Counted from the stretch's first letter, positions 46,416 through 55,497 are shown. The stretch is 64,000 nt of DNA from Chitinimonas koreensis (GCF_014353015.1 NZ_CP060704.1:186001-250000), one strand, 5' to 3'. Numbers and translations are program-made. Notes: generated by a model from the sequence alone, not told the origin.

Positions 46416-46484
46416 GCAGGAGCGGCTTCGGCCGCGAATGGCGTTGGCGCTGCCTCGGCCATTCGCGGCTGAAGCCGCTCCTGC
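46416..46484. repeat. REP pair, class A
   Basis: GCAGGAGCGGCTTCGGCCGC starts at 46416 and the inverse ends CTCCTGC at 46484. It lies between the convergent lipoprotein and YqiA-like genes. Confidence 0.9.
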
Positions 46485-46506
46485 GGGGATGGCGCCGATT
46501 CTGGTG

Positions 46507-47103
46507 TCAGTGGATGGAATCGGCGTCCGCCGCGCCCAGCCCGGCGTGCTCCAGCACCTCCGGCAGCAGCCGCTGCCAGCTCTGGAAGCCATGGTCGCCG
46601 CCCTCGATCACGGTCTGGCGGCTGCCGGCGTAGTAGGCCACTGCATCGCGGTAGTCGAGCGTCTCGTCGGCGGTCTCGGCCAGCAGCCAGTAGCGCTCGG
46701 GATGCAGCGCGGCCGGCTCGAGCGCGATCAGCTCGTCCATGTGCCGCTCGGTCAGCACGTAGGCTTGGTCGGTGTAGAGATTGCGCTGCGGCCCCAGCAG
46801 CGGCGCGAGCAGGCGGTGGGGCCGCACGGCCGGGTTGATCAGCACCGCGGCGCAGCCGTAGCGCTCGGCCGCCCAGGTGGCGTAGAAGCCGCCGAGCGAG
46901 CTGCCGACCACGGTCAGCCCGGCCGGGCCGAGCCGTTCGATCTCGGCGGCGATGAGGCCGGCGGCCGCGGCCGGCGAATAGGGCAGCGCGGGAGCGTGGA
47001 AGCGGTCGGCCAGGCCGCGCTCGGCCAGGGAGGCAGCGGTCTGCCGCGCCTTGATCGAGGCCGGACTGCTGTTGAAGCCGTGCAGGTAGAGCAGGTGGGG
47101 CAT
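46507..47103 (-). CDS. YqiA-like esterase
   Basis: The 198-residue alpha/beta hydrolase opens with PHLLYLHGFNSSPASIKARQ, typical of the YqiA family, and has the nucleophile S69 in VVGSSLGGFYATWAA, INPAVRPHRLL, and a final His in EGGDHGFQSW. The start at 47103 removes an upstream stretch that lies in a repeat. YqiA of E. coli hydrolyses short acyl esters; the natural substrate is unknown. Confidence 0.85.
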   Translation of the reverse strand: MPHLLYLHGFNSSPASIKARQTAASLAERGLADRFHAPALPYSPAAAAGLIAAEIERLGPAGLTVVGSSLGGFYATWAAERYGCAAVLINPAVRPHRLLAPLLGPQRNLYTDQAYVLTERHMDELIALEPAALHPERYWLLAETADETLDYRDAVAYYAGSRQTVIEGGDHGFQSWQRLLPEVLEHAGLGAADADSIH

Positions 47104-47121
47104 ACGGTCGAGAGATGTGCG

Positions 47122-47291
47122 CGAGCGAAGCGAGGCTCCCTCTGACCCACCCCGCGAAGTCTGGGGGACCGCCATCAGGGAGCCCTGGGCGGCGAGGGCG
47201 GAGGGAGCAGGGATCAATCAGGGGAGCCGCTGGTCGAGAAGAGCAAACCGCAAGCGCCCGGCTTTGCCGGGTGCCTGTGCCGCGACTCGAT
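47122..47291. repeat. Second repeat family, copy 2
   Basis: GCGAGCGAAGCGAGGCTCCC, then GGCGGCGAGGGCGGA and the hairpin GCCCGGCTTTGCCGGGTGC with tail CCTGTGCCGCGACTCG, in the same order as at 5915-6040. An extra segment of about 45 bp is present after the first block. Confidence 0.65.
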
Positions 47292-47302
47292 TCGGCGCGG
47301 TC

Positions 47303-47602
47303 TCAATCCAGCGTGAACAGGCGGCCGAAATTGGCGACGTCGAGCACGGCACGCACCGTGCCGCGCGTCTGCGCCAGGTGGATCGGCTTGTCGCCGAGCC
47401 GTTCGCGCAGCAGCAGCAGCATGCCGAGCGCGGCGCTGTCCATGTATTCGACGGCCTCGAAATCGATCGACAGCGTTTCGACGCCGTCGCTCGCCAGCAA
47501 TTGCTGGGTCGCTTCCTTGAACGGCCGATGGCCTTCGAAGGTGAAGTCGCCGATCAGCTTGATGACGGCATGGTGATCGGTCAGCGAGAGGATGGCGTTC
47601 AT
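47303..47602 (-). CDS. STAS-domain protein (anti-anti-sigma factor type)
   Basis: This is a 99-residue single STAS domain. IKLIGDFTFEGHRPF is the first strand-helix unit, and VEYMDSAALGMLLLLRERLG contains the conserved Ser (S56) that is phosphorylated in SpoIIAA-like proteins. No partner kinase or sigma factor gene is adjacent, so its partners must be encoded elsewhere. It may act in a partner-switching pathway or with a response regulator phosphatase. Confidence 0.85.
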   Translation of the reverse strand: MNAILSLTDHHAVIKLIGDFTFEGHRPFKEATQQLLASDGVETLSIDFEAVEYMDSAALGMLLLLRERLGDKPIHLAQTRGTVRAVLDVANFGRLFTLD

Positions 47603-47734
47603 GGCGTGCTTACCGTGGTTGTCCCTGTTCAACCCAGTGTATCAGGCCGTCGTCGTATTGCTACGCCACCACGGTTACCCGCGCCCGGCCGGCAATCCTG
47701 ATAAGGTGCGGCCACCTCGTTCCGTCCCTCTGCC

Positions 47735-49003
47735 ATGCACCCGACCGAATCCTGGCGCGAAGCGCTGCTCAATCGCCGCATGCTGGTGTGCGTATTCACC
47801 GGCTTCAGCTCCGGCCTGCCGCTCTACCTGCTGATCCAGCTCTTGCCGGCCTGGCTACGCAGCGAGCAGATCGATCTCAAGCAGATCGGCCTGTTCGCGC
47901 TGATCCAGTTTCCCTACACCTGGAAATTCCTCTGGTCGCCGCTGCTCGACCGCTACGGCATCGCCACCCGCTGGCTCGGCCGCCGGCGCGGCTGGATGGC
48001 GTTCACCCAGCTCCTGCTGGCCGCCTCGATCCCGCTGTTCGGCTGGCTCGATCCGCAAGCCCAGATCGGCACGGTGGCCATGCTGGCCGCCGCGGTGGCG
48101 CTGTTCTCGGCCACCCAGGACATCGTGCTCGATGCCTACCGGCGCGAGCTGCTGCCCGAGGCCGAACTCGGCATCGGCAACGCGGTGCACGTCAACGCCT
48201 ACCGCATCGCCGGCCTGATCCCGGGCTCGCTGTCGCTGATCCTGGCCGACCACCTGCCGTGGGACAGCGTGTTCGCCATCACCGCGCTGTTCATGCTGCC
48301 CGGCGTGCTGGCCACGCTGCTGCTGGCGCCGACCGCCGATGCCGCGATCGCGCCGCCCAAGACGCTGCAGGAGGCGGTGGTCGCGCCGTTCCGCGAGTTC
48401 ATCGGCCGCCACGGCGGCTGGGCCGCGCTCGAGATCCTGGCCTTCATCTTCCTCTACAAGCTCGGCGACAGCATGGCGACCGCGCTGTCGACGCCGTTCT
48501 ACCTCGACATGGGTTTCAGCAAGAGCGAGATCGGGCTGGTGGCCAAGCACGCCGGGCTGTGGCCGGCGGTGATCGGCGGCATCCTCGGCGGCATCTGGAT
48601 GGTCAAGCTCGGCATCAACCGCGCGCTGTGGCTGTTCGGCGCGGTGCAGCTGGTGGCGATCCTCGGCTTCGCGCTGCTGGCCGAGGTCGGCCACGACCTG
48701 TGGCTGCTGGGCGGCGTGATCGGCCTGGAATACCTCGGCGTCGGCCTCGGCACCGCGGCCTTCGTCGCCTTCATCGCCCGCACCACCGATCCGCGTTATA
48801 CCGCCACCCAGTTCGCGCTGTTCACCAGCCTGGCCGCCGTGCCGCGCACGCTGGTCAGCGCCGCGGCCGGCTGGCTGGTCGAGCAGATGGGCTGGGGACC
48901 GTTCTTCTGGTTCTGCTTCGCGCTCGGCCTGCCCGGCATGCTGCTGCTGCTGCGGGTGGCGCCGTGGAACGGCGATGCGCCGGCGGACAAGCCGCAGGCT
49001 TAG
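47735..49003 (+). CDS. ampG: AmpG-like MFS permease
   Basis: The 422-residue protein has about twelve membrane helices of the major facilitator fold. AmpG-type traits are TGFSSGLPLYLLIQLLPAWLR near the start, IQFPYTWKFLWSPLLDRYG, TQDIVLDAYRRELL and FIFLYKLGDSMATALSTPFYL. AmpG imports anhydromuropeptides from the periplasm for cell-wall recycling. It is encoded alone, divergent from the STAS gene; a REP follows it. Confidence 0.88.
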   Translation: MHPTESWREALLNRRMLVCVFTGFSSGLPLYLLIQLLPAWLRSEQIDLKQIGLFALIQFPYTWKFLWSPLLDRYGIATRWLGRRRGWMAFTQLLLAASIPLFGWLDPQAQIGTVAMLAAAVALFSATQDIVLDAYRRELLPEAELGIGNAVHVNAYRIAGLIPGSLSLILADHLPWDSVFAITALFMLPGVLATLLLAPTADAAIAPPKTLQEAVVAPFREFIGRHGGWAALEILAFIFLYKLGDSMATALSTPFYLDMGFSKSEIGLVAKHAGLWPAVIGGILGGIWMVKLGINRALWLFGAVQLVAILGFALLAEVGHDLWLLGGVIGLEYLGVGLGTAAFVAFIARTTDPRYTATQFALFTSLAAVPRTLVSAAAGWLVEQMGWGPFFWFCFALGLPGMLLLLRVAPWNGDAPADKPQA

Positions 49004-49045
49004 CGGTCATGGGCAGATTGGTCGAGGGCCTCGGCCGTCTCCCCT

Positions 49046-49116
49046 GTAGGCGCGGCTTCAGCCGCGATTCGCCGCTCGGCGCGCTGTCGGCCATTCGCGG
49101 CTGAAGCCGCTCCTAC
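49046..49116. repeat. REP pair, class A
   Basis: GTAGGCGCGGCTTCAGCCGC starts at 49046 and the inverse ends GCTCCTAC at 49116. It lies between the convergent ampG-like and xth genes. Confidence 0.9.
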
Positions 49117-49167
49117 AGGGTGCGTAGCCGGTCCAGCCTGAACCAGGCTCCGATCGAGCCGGGCATC

Positions 49168-49938
49168 TCAACCCGCGAAGTCGTAATCGACCGTCAATGG
49201 CGCATGGTCGGAGAACTTCACATCCTTGTAGATCGCGGCCGACCTGGCGGTGGCGGCCACGCCGGGCGTGGCGATCTGGTAATCGATGCGCCAGCCGACG
49301 TCCTTGGCATAGGCCTGGCCGCGGTTGGACCACCAGGTGTAGCCGGGATGCTCGAGGTAGAGCGAACGCCAGACGTCGACCCAGCCCAGGCCGAACACGT
49401 CGGTCAGCCAGGCGCGCTCCTCGGGCAGGAAGCCCGAGTTCTTCAGGTTGCCCTTCCAGTTCTTCAGGTCGATTTCCTTGTGGGCGATGTTCCAGTCGCC
49501 GCACAGCACGATCTCGCGGCCTTCCTCGCGCAGCCGCTTGAGATGCGGCATGAAGCGTTCCATGAAGGCGAACTTGATCTGCTGGCGCTCCTCGCTGCTC
49601 GAGCCCGACGGCAGGTAGAGCGAGATCACCGACAGCTTGCCGAAGTCGGCGCGCAGGTAGCGGCCCTCGGCGTCGATGTCGGCGATGCCGAGGCCTTCGA
49701 CCACCGCGTCGGGCGCGATCCGGCTGTAGATGCCGACGCCGCTGTAGCCCTTCTTCTCGGCCGGGTGGAAGAAACCGTGGTAGCCGTGCGGATTCCGCAT
49801 CAGCTCGCTCAGGTCGGGCAGCTGGGCCTTCAGTTCCTGCACACAGACCACGTCGGCCGAGGTGGTGGCGAGCCAGTCGAAGAAGCCCTTGGAGGCGGCG
49901 GAGCGGATACCGTTGAGATTGGCGGAAATGATGCGCAT
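49168..49938 (-). CDS. xth: Exodeoxyribonuclease III
   Basis: The 256-residue endonuclease/exonuclease/phosphatase-fold protein repairs abasic sites. Motifs: ISANLNGIRSAASKGFFDWL, VVCVQELKAQ with the metal-binding Glu, LCGDWNIAHKEIDLKNWK, DVWRSLYLEHPGYTWWSNR, RIDYQIATPG and the final SDHAPLTVDYDF with the catalytic Asp-His. It is divergent from pyrE, an arrangement common in Neisseriales. Confidence 0.94.
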   Translation of the reverse strand: MRIISANLNGIRSAASKGFFDWLATTSADVVCVQELKAQLPDLSELMRNPHGYHGFFHPAEKKGYSGVGIYSRIAPDAVVEGLGIADIDAEGRYLRADFGKLSVISLYLPSGSSSEERQQIKFAFMERFMPHLKRLREEGREIVLCGDWNIAHKEIDLKNWKGNLKNSGFLPEERAWLTDVFGLGWVDVWRSLYLEHPGYTWWSNRGQAYAKDVGWRIDYQIATPGVAATARSAAIYKDVKFSDHAPLTVDYDFAG

Positions 49939-50014
49939 GTCGGGTTCCGGCTGAGCTAGGGGGTGCGGAATGATATGCTATAAAACTCTGAAACCCGCAT
50001 GCCTTCTCGATTCC

Positions 50015-50656
50015 ATGAGCATTTCCCGCACCGATTTCATCGCCTTCGCCGTCGAGCAGCAAGTGCTGCGTTTCGGCGATTTCCAGACCAAGGCCGGCCG
50101 CCAGTCGCCCTACTTCTTCAACGCCGGCCTGTTCCAGGACGGCGCCAGCGTCGGCCGGCTGGCCGGCTTCTACGCCGACGCGGCGATCGAGTCGGGCGTC
50201 CGGTTCGACATGCTGTTCGGCCCGGCCTACAAGGGCATCGTGCTGGCCGCCACCACCGCGGTGGCGCTTGCCGCGAAAGGGCGCAATCTGCCGTTCTGCT
50301 TCAACCGCAAGGAAGCCAAGGACCACGGCGAGGGCGGCACCCTGATCGGCGCGCCGCTCAAGGGCCGGGTGATGATCATCGACGACGTGATCTCGGCCGG
50401 CACTTCGGTGCGCGAATCGGTCGAGCTGATCCGCGCCGCCGGCGCCGAGCCCGCCGGCGTGCTGATCGCGCTCGACCGGCAGGAGCGCGGCCAGGGCGCG
50501 CAGTCGGCGGTGCAGGAGGTGGCGGCGCGCTACGGCATCCCGGTGATCGCCATCGCCACGCTGACCGACCTGATTGCCTACCTCGGCGGCCAGCCCGAGC
50601 TGGAACGCAACTTGCAAGCGGTCCAGCGTTACCGCGCCGAATACGGCGTCGCCTGA
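50015..50656 (+). CDS. pyrE: Orotate phosphoribosyltransferase
   Basis: PyrE joins orotate to PRPP in pyrimidine synthesis. The 213-residue product has LRFGDFQTKAGRQSPYFFN, LFGPAYKGIVLA, CFNRKEAKDHGEGG (mobile catalytic loop) and the PRPP motif VMIIDDVISAGTSV. The start at 50015 gives the standard length; an ATG 45 bp upstream in frame is rejected because it would add an unusual leader. A TATAAA box lies at about 49979. Confidence 0.96.
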   Translation: MSISRTDFIAFAVEQQVLRFGDFQTKAGRQSPYFFNAGLFQDGASVGRLAGFYADAAIESGVRFDMLFGPAYKGIVLAATTAVALAAKGRNLPFCFNRKEAKDHGEGGTLIGAPLKGRVMIIDDVISAGTSVRESVELIRAAGAEPAGVLIALDRQERGQGAQSAVQEVAARYGIPVIAIATLTDLIAYLGGQPELERNLQAVQRYRAEYGVA

Positions 50657-50702
50657 TCGGGTCGCCCAGGCCGGCCCCACCCTGTTCCGAGGAGTTTCAC
50701 CC

Positions 50703-51320
50703 ATGTTCCGCCGTCATTCCGTTTTCGCGCTGCTGCTTGCCATGGCGCTTCCCGCCGCGGCCGGCGTCTACAAGTGGGTCGACGAGAACGGCAAGGTGCA
50801 GTACAGCGACAAGCCGCCGCAGCAGCAGAACCAGAAGGGCCTCACCGAGCTCAACAAGCAGGGCATGACGGTGCGCCAGACCGAGGGGATCCTCACGCCC
50901 GAGCAGCGCGCCGCGCGCGAGCTCGAGATCGCCAAGCAGCGCGAGGCCTCGCAGCAGAAGGAAGACGCGCGCCGGCGCGACAAGGCGCTGATCAACAGCT
51001 TCACCCGCACCAGCGAGATCGACGCGATCCGCGACCGCAACCTCGAGCAGGTCGCGGCCGGCATCCAGTCGGACAAGCTGCGGCGCGAGGCGGTCCAGAA
51101 GCGGCTCGACGGCTACCAGGCCCAGGTGGACAAGCTGAACAAGGCCGGCAAGCCGGTGCCGGACGACCTGAAATCCGACATGAAGGACCGCAAGGCCGAG
51201 ATCGCCAAGATCGACGAGCAGATCAAGCAGCGCGAGAACGATGCGGTGCTGCTCAAGGAACGTGCCGAGGCCGACAAGAAGCGGCTGATCGAATTGCGCG
51301 GGGCCGACGCGGGCAAGTGA
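50703..51320 (+). CDS. DUF4124-domain periplasmic protein with coiled coil
   Basis: The 205-residue protein has a signal peptide (residues 1-20, SVFALLLAMALPAAA), the DUF4124 core GVYKWVDENGKVQYSDKPP and a long charged helical region (about 65-200, with many KQRE and DRK repeats) likely to form a coiled coil. Its role is unknown; DUF4124 proteins are widespread in beta- and gammaproteobacteria. It follows pyrE by 46 bp with GAGGAG before the start, so it may be cotranscribed, and it ends at a strong terminator. Confidence 0.82.
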   Translation: MFRRHSVFALLLAMALPAAAGVYKWVDENGKVQYSDKPPQQQNQKGLTELNKQGMTVRQTEGILTPEQRAARELEIAKQREASQQKEDARRRDKALINSFTRTSEIDAIRDRNLEQVAAGIQSDKLRREAVQKRLDGYQAQVDKLNKAGKPVPDDLKSDMKDRKAEIAKIDEQIKQRENDAVLLKERAEADKKRLIELRGADAGK

Positions 51321-51333
51321 TGGGATCCGGGTC

Positions 51334-51371
51334 CCAAGCAAAAGGCCGCCCTCGGGCGGCCTTTTGCTTGG
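51334..51371 (+). terminator. Terminator: 17-bp perfect stem
   Basis: The arms 51334-51350 and 51355-51371 (CCAAGCAAAAGGCCGCC and its inverse) pair perfectly around CTCG; the TTTT lies inside the right arm. Confidence 0.88.
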
Positions 51372-51410
51372 AGATGGCGATGCGTAGGCAGTAGGCACAG
51401 CGCAGCCGGC

Positions 51411-51477
51411 GTAGGTCGGGATTGACTCCCGACAGCATTCTTGGAAACAGCGCAGTCGGGAGTGAATCCCGACCTAC
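51411..51477. repeat. REP pair, class D
   Basis: GTAGGTCGGGATTGACTCCC (from 51411) faces GGGAGTGAATCCCGACCTAC (ending 51477). It lies between the convergent DUF4124 and maf genes. Confidence 0.9.
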
Positions 51478-51493
51478 AGGGACTGCGCGATGT

Positions 51494-52087
51494 TCAGCCC
51501 AGCACCGGGTAGCCGAACTGCCGCAGCAGCGCCGCGGTCTCGCACAGCGGCAGGCCGACCACGCCGCTGAAACTGCCGCGGATCTCCTCGACCAGCACCG
51601 CGCCCAGACCCTGCGCGCCGTAGCTGCCGGCCTTGTCCAGCGGCTCGCCGCTGGCGACGTAGGCGGTGATCTCGGCCGCCTCGAGTGCGCGGAAGCGCAC
51701 GGTACTGGCCGACAGCGCGGTCTCGACGCGCTCGCCGTCGGTCAGCGCCACCGCGGTGAGCACCTCGTGGCTGCGGCCCGACAGGCGCGCCAGCATCGCG
51801 GCGGCGTCGGCCGCGTCGAGCGGCTTGCCGAGGATCGCGTCGTCGAGCGCTACCGTGGTGTCGGCCGCCAGCAGGAGGCGCGGCGGCAGTCCGGCTGCGC
51901 GCATCGCGGCCAGGCCGGCCTCCGCCTTGGCGCGGGCCAGCCGCAGCACGTAGGCGTGGGCGCCTTCGCCGGCCAGCGGCGTCTCGTCGACCTCGCTGCC
52001 GATGCGCTCGATCGGCACGCCGATCTGGTTCAGCAATTCACGCCGGCGCGGGCTGCCGGAGGCCAGGTAGATCGGGGGTCTCGTCAT
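51494..52087 (-). CDS. maf: Maf-family nucleotide pyrophosphatase
   Basis: The 197-residue protein hydrolyses non-canonical nucleoside triphosphates. It has IYLASGSPRRRELLNQIG, VDETPLAGE, LLLAADTTVALDDAILGKP with the catalytic Asp, LSGRSHEVLTAVAL and DKAGSYGAQGLGAVLVEEI. DKAGSYGIQG-type sequences mark the YhdE-like subgroup acting on dTTP/UTP. An ATG 15 bp upstream is an alternative start, which would overlap rlmH by a few bases. It is the last gene of the nadD-rsfS-rlmH-maf operon. Confidence 0.92.
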   Translation of the reverse strand: MTRPPIYLASGSPRRRELLNQIGVPIERIGSEVDETPLAGEGAHAYVLRLARAKAEAGLAAMRAAGLPPRLLLAADTTVALDDAILGKPLDAADAAAMLARLSGRSHEVLTAVALTDGERVETALSASTVRFRALEAAEITAYVASGEPLDKAGSYGAQGLGAVLVEEIRGSFSGVVGLPLCETAALLRQFGYPVLG

Positions 52088-52098
52088 GGCGGAAGCGC

Positions 52099-52566
52099 TC
52101 ATTCGCGGTGGTAGGGATGACCCTGGTTGATCGCCACGGCACGGTACAGCTGTTCGGCCAGCAGCACGCGCACCATGCCGTGCGGCAGGGTCAGCGCCGA
52201 CAGCTGCAGCAGGTCGTCGGCCTGCTTCTTCACGTCGGCGTGCAGGCCATCGGCGCCGCCGATCACGAAGGCCACGTCGCGGCCGTCCTGCTGCCAGCCG
52301 CGCAGGCGTTCGGCCAGCTTCATGGTGGTCCAGGCGGCGCCGCGTTCGTCGAGGATCACCTTGCGGCAACCGGCCGGCAGCGCGGCCAGGATACGGTCGC
52401 GCTCGGTCTCCATGGCGCGTTCGACGCTCGAGCCGGCGCGCTGGCCGGGCTTGAGCTCGGTCAGCTCGATCGTGGCCTCGCGCGGCATGCGCTTCACGTA
52501 TTCGCGGAAACCGGCCTCGACCCAGTCGGGCATCTTGTGGCCGACGGCGATGATGTGGAGCTTCAT
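52099..52566 (-). CDS. rlmH: 23S rRNA pseudouridine-1915 N3-methyltransferase RlmH
   Basis: RlmH methylates pseudouridine 1915 in helix 69 of 23S rRNA on assembled ribosomes. The 155-residue SPOUT protein is complete: KLHIIAVGHKMPDWVEAGF, ERDRILAAL, VILDERGAAW, VAFVIGGADGLHADV and the final LLAEQLYRAVAINQGHPYHRE with the C-terminal Tyr-His. It lies between rsfS and maf on one strand. Confidence 0.97.
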   Translation of the reverse strand: MKLHIIAVGHKMPDWVEAGFREYVKRMPREATIELTELKPGQRAGSSVERAMETERDRILAALPAGCRKVILDERGAAWTTMKLAERLRGWQQDGRDVAFVIGGADGLHADVKKQADDLLQLSALTLPHGMVRVLLAEQLYRAVAINQGHPYHRE

Positions 52567-52604
52567 TGCGGACTGTTACTCAGTGACCGGGCATGCGTAG
52601 ACGA

Positions 52605-52648
52605 CGAACGCCCGGCATTGCCGGGCGCCCATGCTGCTGATCGCATTT
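52605..52648. repeat. Hairpin related to the second repeat family
   Basis: CGCCCGGC/GCCGGGCG (52609-52616 and 52620-52627) with the tail CATGCTGCTGATCG resembles the 3' block of the elements at 5915-6040 and 47122-47291. It lies in the rsfS-rlmH gap. Confidence 0.4.
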
Positions 52649-52675
52649 CGCCTGCGATCCACGTCGATGCGGCGA

Positions 52676-53083
52676 TTACTTCGGATCGTCGTGCGCCTGG
52701 ATGGCCGCTTCCCACGGCCGGGTCGGATTGAAGGTCGGCTTCTGGCCGCCCCACAGCTGCTCGAGGTTGTAGTAGTCGCGCACCGCCGGCAGCATCACGT
52801 GGATGATCAGCGGGCCGACGTCGACCAGCACCCATTCGCCGGTGGTGTCGCCTTCCATGCCGAGGATCTCGGCGCCGGCTTCCTTCAGCTTCTCGCGCGC
52901 GTTGTTGGCGAGCGCCTTGACCTGGCGGTTGGAATTGCCCGAGGCGACCACCATGCACTCGAACATCGAGGTCAGCTTGGTGGTGTCGAGCGCGAGGATG
53001 TCCTCGCCCTTGATGTCTTCGAGTGCGGCGACGGCGATGTCGCGCATCTGTTCCGGGGTCAGGTGTCGTTGTTGTTCGGTCAT
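52676..53083 (-). CDS. rsfS: Ribosome silencing factor RsfS
   Basis: RsfS binds L14 and blocks subunit joining when nutrients are low. The 135-residue protein has the family core VAALEDIKGEDILALDTTKL, MVVASGNSNRQVKALAN, EGDTTGEWVLVDVGPLIIHVM and YYNLEQLWG. It overlaps the nadD stop by 4 bp (ATGA), as expected for this operon. Confidence 0.95.
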   Translation of the reverse strand: MTEQQRHLTPEQMRDIAVAALEDIKGEDILALDTTKLTSMFECMVVASGNSNRQVKALANNAREKLKEAGAEILGMEGDTTGEWVLVDVGPLIIHVMLPAVRDYYNLEQLWGGQKPTFNPTRPWEAAIQAHDDPK

Positions 53084-53796
53084 GTTCGCAGGGTTCCGCT
53101 TGCCGCCTGGCCCACCGTGCCGCCCGGTTCGGGCGGGCGCGGCGTCGCGGCGGAATAAAGCAAATGCCGCCCGGCGTAGTCGAGCACGGCGTCGGGCGCG
53201 AGGTAGCGGGCGGATCGTCCGGCCGCGAGTTCGGCGCGTATCGCGGTGCTCGAAATGGCGAGCGGCGTGGTTGGCAAAAGCGCGATTGTACCCGGAAGGT
53301 GCCGGCCGGTCACGCTAAGTGTTTGAATTCTCGGCAGGACTTCGTCGGCCAGCGCGGGTGACGCACGTTCGCGCCAGCGGTCGAGGTCGAATCCGGGGCG
53401 GCAGGCGACGGCCAGCGTGGCGAGATCGAACAGCTCGCGCCAGCGATGCCAGCGGTCGAGCGAGAGGAAGCTGTCGGCGCCGATCAGCCAGCTCAGCGGC
53501 GCGTCCGGGCCCAGCTCGGCGCGCAGTTCGGTCAGCGTGTCGATGGTGTAGCACGGGCCGTCGCGCCGCAGCTCGCGCTCGTCGACCGCCAGCCGCGGGT
53601 TGCCGGCGACGGCCAGCCGCACCATCGCCAGCCGGTCTTCGTTGCCGGCCAATGGGCCGGCGCGGTGCGGCGGATTGGCGGTCGGCACCAGGCGCACCTG
53701 CTCGAGCCCGAGCGCCGCGGCGAACTCCTCGGCGATGCGCAGATGGCCGAAGTGGATCGGGTCGAAGGTCCCGCCGAAGATGCCGATGCCGGCCAC
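53080..53796 (-). CDS. nadD: Nicotinate-nucleotide adenylyltransferase
   Basis: NadD makes deamido-NAD from nicotinate mononucleotide and ATP. The 238-residue protein has IGIFGGTFDPIHFGHLRIAEE (with the HxGH site), VPTANPPHR, WLIGADSFLSLDRWHRW and the end motif PLAISSTAIR. The start is taken at GTG 53796, which has GGAG 5 bp upstream; the ATG at 53820 would lie in the T-run of the preceding terminator. It is the first gene of the operon and is coupled to rsfS. Confidence 0.93.
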   Translation of the reverse strand: MAGIGIFGGTFDPIHFGHLRIAEEFAAALGLEQVRLVPTANPPHRAGPLAGNEDRLAMVRLAVAGNPRLAVDERELRRDGPCYTIDTLTELRAELGPDAPLSWLIGADSFLSLDRWHRWRELFDLATLAVACRPGFDLDRWRERASPALADEVLPRIQTLSVTGRHLPGTIALLPTTPLAISSTAIRAELAAGRSARYLAPDAVLDYAGRHLLYSAATPRPPEPGGTVGQAASGTLRT

Positions 53797-53816
53797 GCGA
53801 ACTCCAGTCTTGCCAT

Positions 53817-53850
53817 GCAAAAGGCCGCCCCGCTTGAACGGTGGCGGCCT
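53817..53850 (-). terminator. Terminator of the chemoreceptor gene
   Basis: On the minus strand AGGCCGCC pairs with GGCGGCCT and is followed by TTTT. Confidence 0.72.
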
Positions 53851-53887
53851 GTCGGGTCGATGCGAAGGTATCTGGCCGAAGCCCCGG

Positions 53888-55497
53888 TCAGAACGACTTC
53901 TCGTAGCGCGCGACCAGCGCCTTCAGCGCGGCGGCGGTGCCGGCCAGTTGATCGGCCGACGTCGCCAGCGACTGCGCCTCGCGGTTGTTGGCGTCGATGG
54001 TGCTGGCCATCCGCTCGATGGTGTTGGCCACTTCCTCGGCGGCCGACGACTGCTGGCGCAGCGTGTCGGCGATCTGGCCGGTCATCTCCACCGTGCGCTC
54101 GGCGGCGGTGGCGACGTCCTGCAGGTTGCGGCTGCTGGCCTCGATCGAGGCGGTGCCGTTGCTGACCTCGGCCACGGCGTCGTCCATCGTCATCAGCGTG
54201 GCCTGGGTGACCAGCTGGATGTTGGCGACGTTGTTGTTGATGTCGAGCGTCGACTGCGAGGTGCGTTCGGCCAGCTTGCGCACCTCGTCGGCCACCACCG
54301 CGAAGCCGCGGCCGCTTTCGCCCGCGCGGGCGGCTTCGATGGCGGCGTTGAGCGCCAGCAGGTTGGTCTGGTCGGCGATTTCCTTGATGGTGCCGGTCAT
54401 GCTGCCGATGCGGGCGACGGCCTGGTTCAGGTCGTCCAGCGTGGCGCGCGCTTCGCCGACCACCTCGACGATGCGGTTGGTCGAGGCGCGGCTGGCCTGC
54501 ATGTTGGCTTCGCCCTCGCGTACCACGGTCTTGGCCTGCATGGCGCTTTCGGCGGTCTGGTGGGTGGCGCGGCTGATCTCGGTCACCGACACGCTCATCT
54601 CTTCGGTCGCGGCGCTCACCTGCATCGCCTGCTCGCTCTGGCGGCCGGTCTGCAGCGCCAGCTGCTCGGCGGCGCGGTCGACCACGTCGGACTGCTCGGC
54701 GATCTTGCGCGAGGTCGACAGCACGTCGGCGATCATCGCGCGCAGGTGGATCGACAGCGTGCGGACCGAGCCGATCAGCTCGGCGAATTCGTCGGTCGGG
54801 TCGATTTCGGGCTGGTAGCGGAAATTGCCTTCCTCGATGTGGCGGAGCGCCACCTCGACCTTGCGCATGCCGTGGGCGGCACGGCTGACCCACCAGCCGC
54901 CGCCGACCAGGGCGGCCAGCGCGCCGAGCACCGCCAGCGCCCAGGTCCAGCCTTCGCCCAGGCCGAAGCTGGCCGCGGCGGCGGTCAGGAGATTGAGAAT
55001 CGCCAGCAGGATGAAGGCGAGCCAGGCGCGTTGGGCGAAGGAAATTTTCTGCATGACGGTTCCGGTTGGTGTGTCGGGGAAGCGGGCTCGCTTTTCCCGG
55101 ATGTCGCGGTACAGCGCCTCGGCGCGCGCAACCTCACTGCGCGCCGGAGCAGTCCGCACGGACATGTATCCGCGCGGCCTGCCTTCTTCAAACATAGGTG
55201 TGACGTAAGCCTCCACCCAATAAAAATCGCCGTTGCTGGCCCGGTTCTTCACCAGGCCGCGCCACGGCCGCCCGCCTTCAACGTGCGCCACAGATCCTCG
55301 AAGGCCTCGGGCGGCATGTCCGGGTGGCGGACCACATTATGCGGCTTGCCGATCAGCTCGGCATGGCTGAAGCCGCTGATTTCGACGAAAGCCGGGTTGG
55401 CGTATTCGATGACGCCCTTGAGATCGGTGCGCGTGACGATCGGCTCGTCCGGGTTCAGGAAGCGCTCGACCTGGGTGACTGGCTGATTGAGCTTCAT
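53888..55497 (-). CDS. Aer-like chemoreceptor with PAS domain (apparent frameshift)
   Basis: The protein joins an N-terminal PAS domain (about 12-110: TRTDLKGVIEYANPAFVEIS, IGKPHNVVRHPDMP) to two close membrane helices (about 170-215), a HAMP-like stretch and an MCP signalling domain with IADQTNLLALNAAIEAARAG and FAVVADEVRKLAERT. The PAS part resembles the FAD-binding Aer domain, so redox or oxygen taxis is likely. The frame is lost at 55271-55273 (three C instead of four); repaired, the protein has 536 residues. No CheR-binding pentapeptide is seen at the end. Confidence 0.87.

Noticed and set aside
47104..47217. Longer start for the YqiA-like esterase
   Set aside because: The extra residues are encoded by the repeat at 47122-47291; the family begins at PHLLYLHGF.
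51411..51477. Riboswitch or attenuator before maf
   Set aside because: The structure is a REP pair between two convergent 3' ends, so it precedes no gene.
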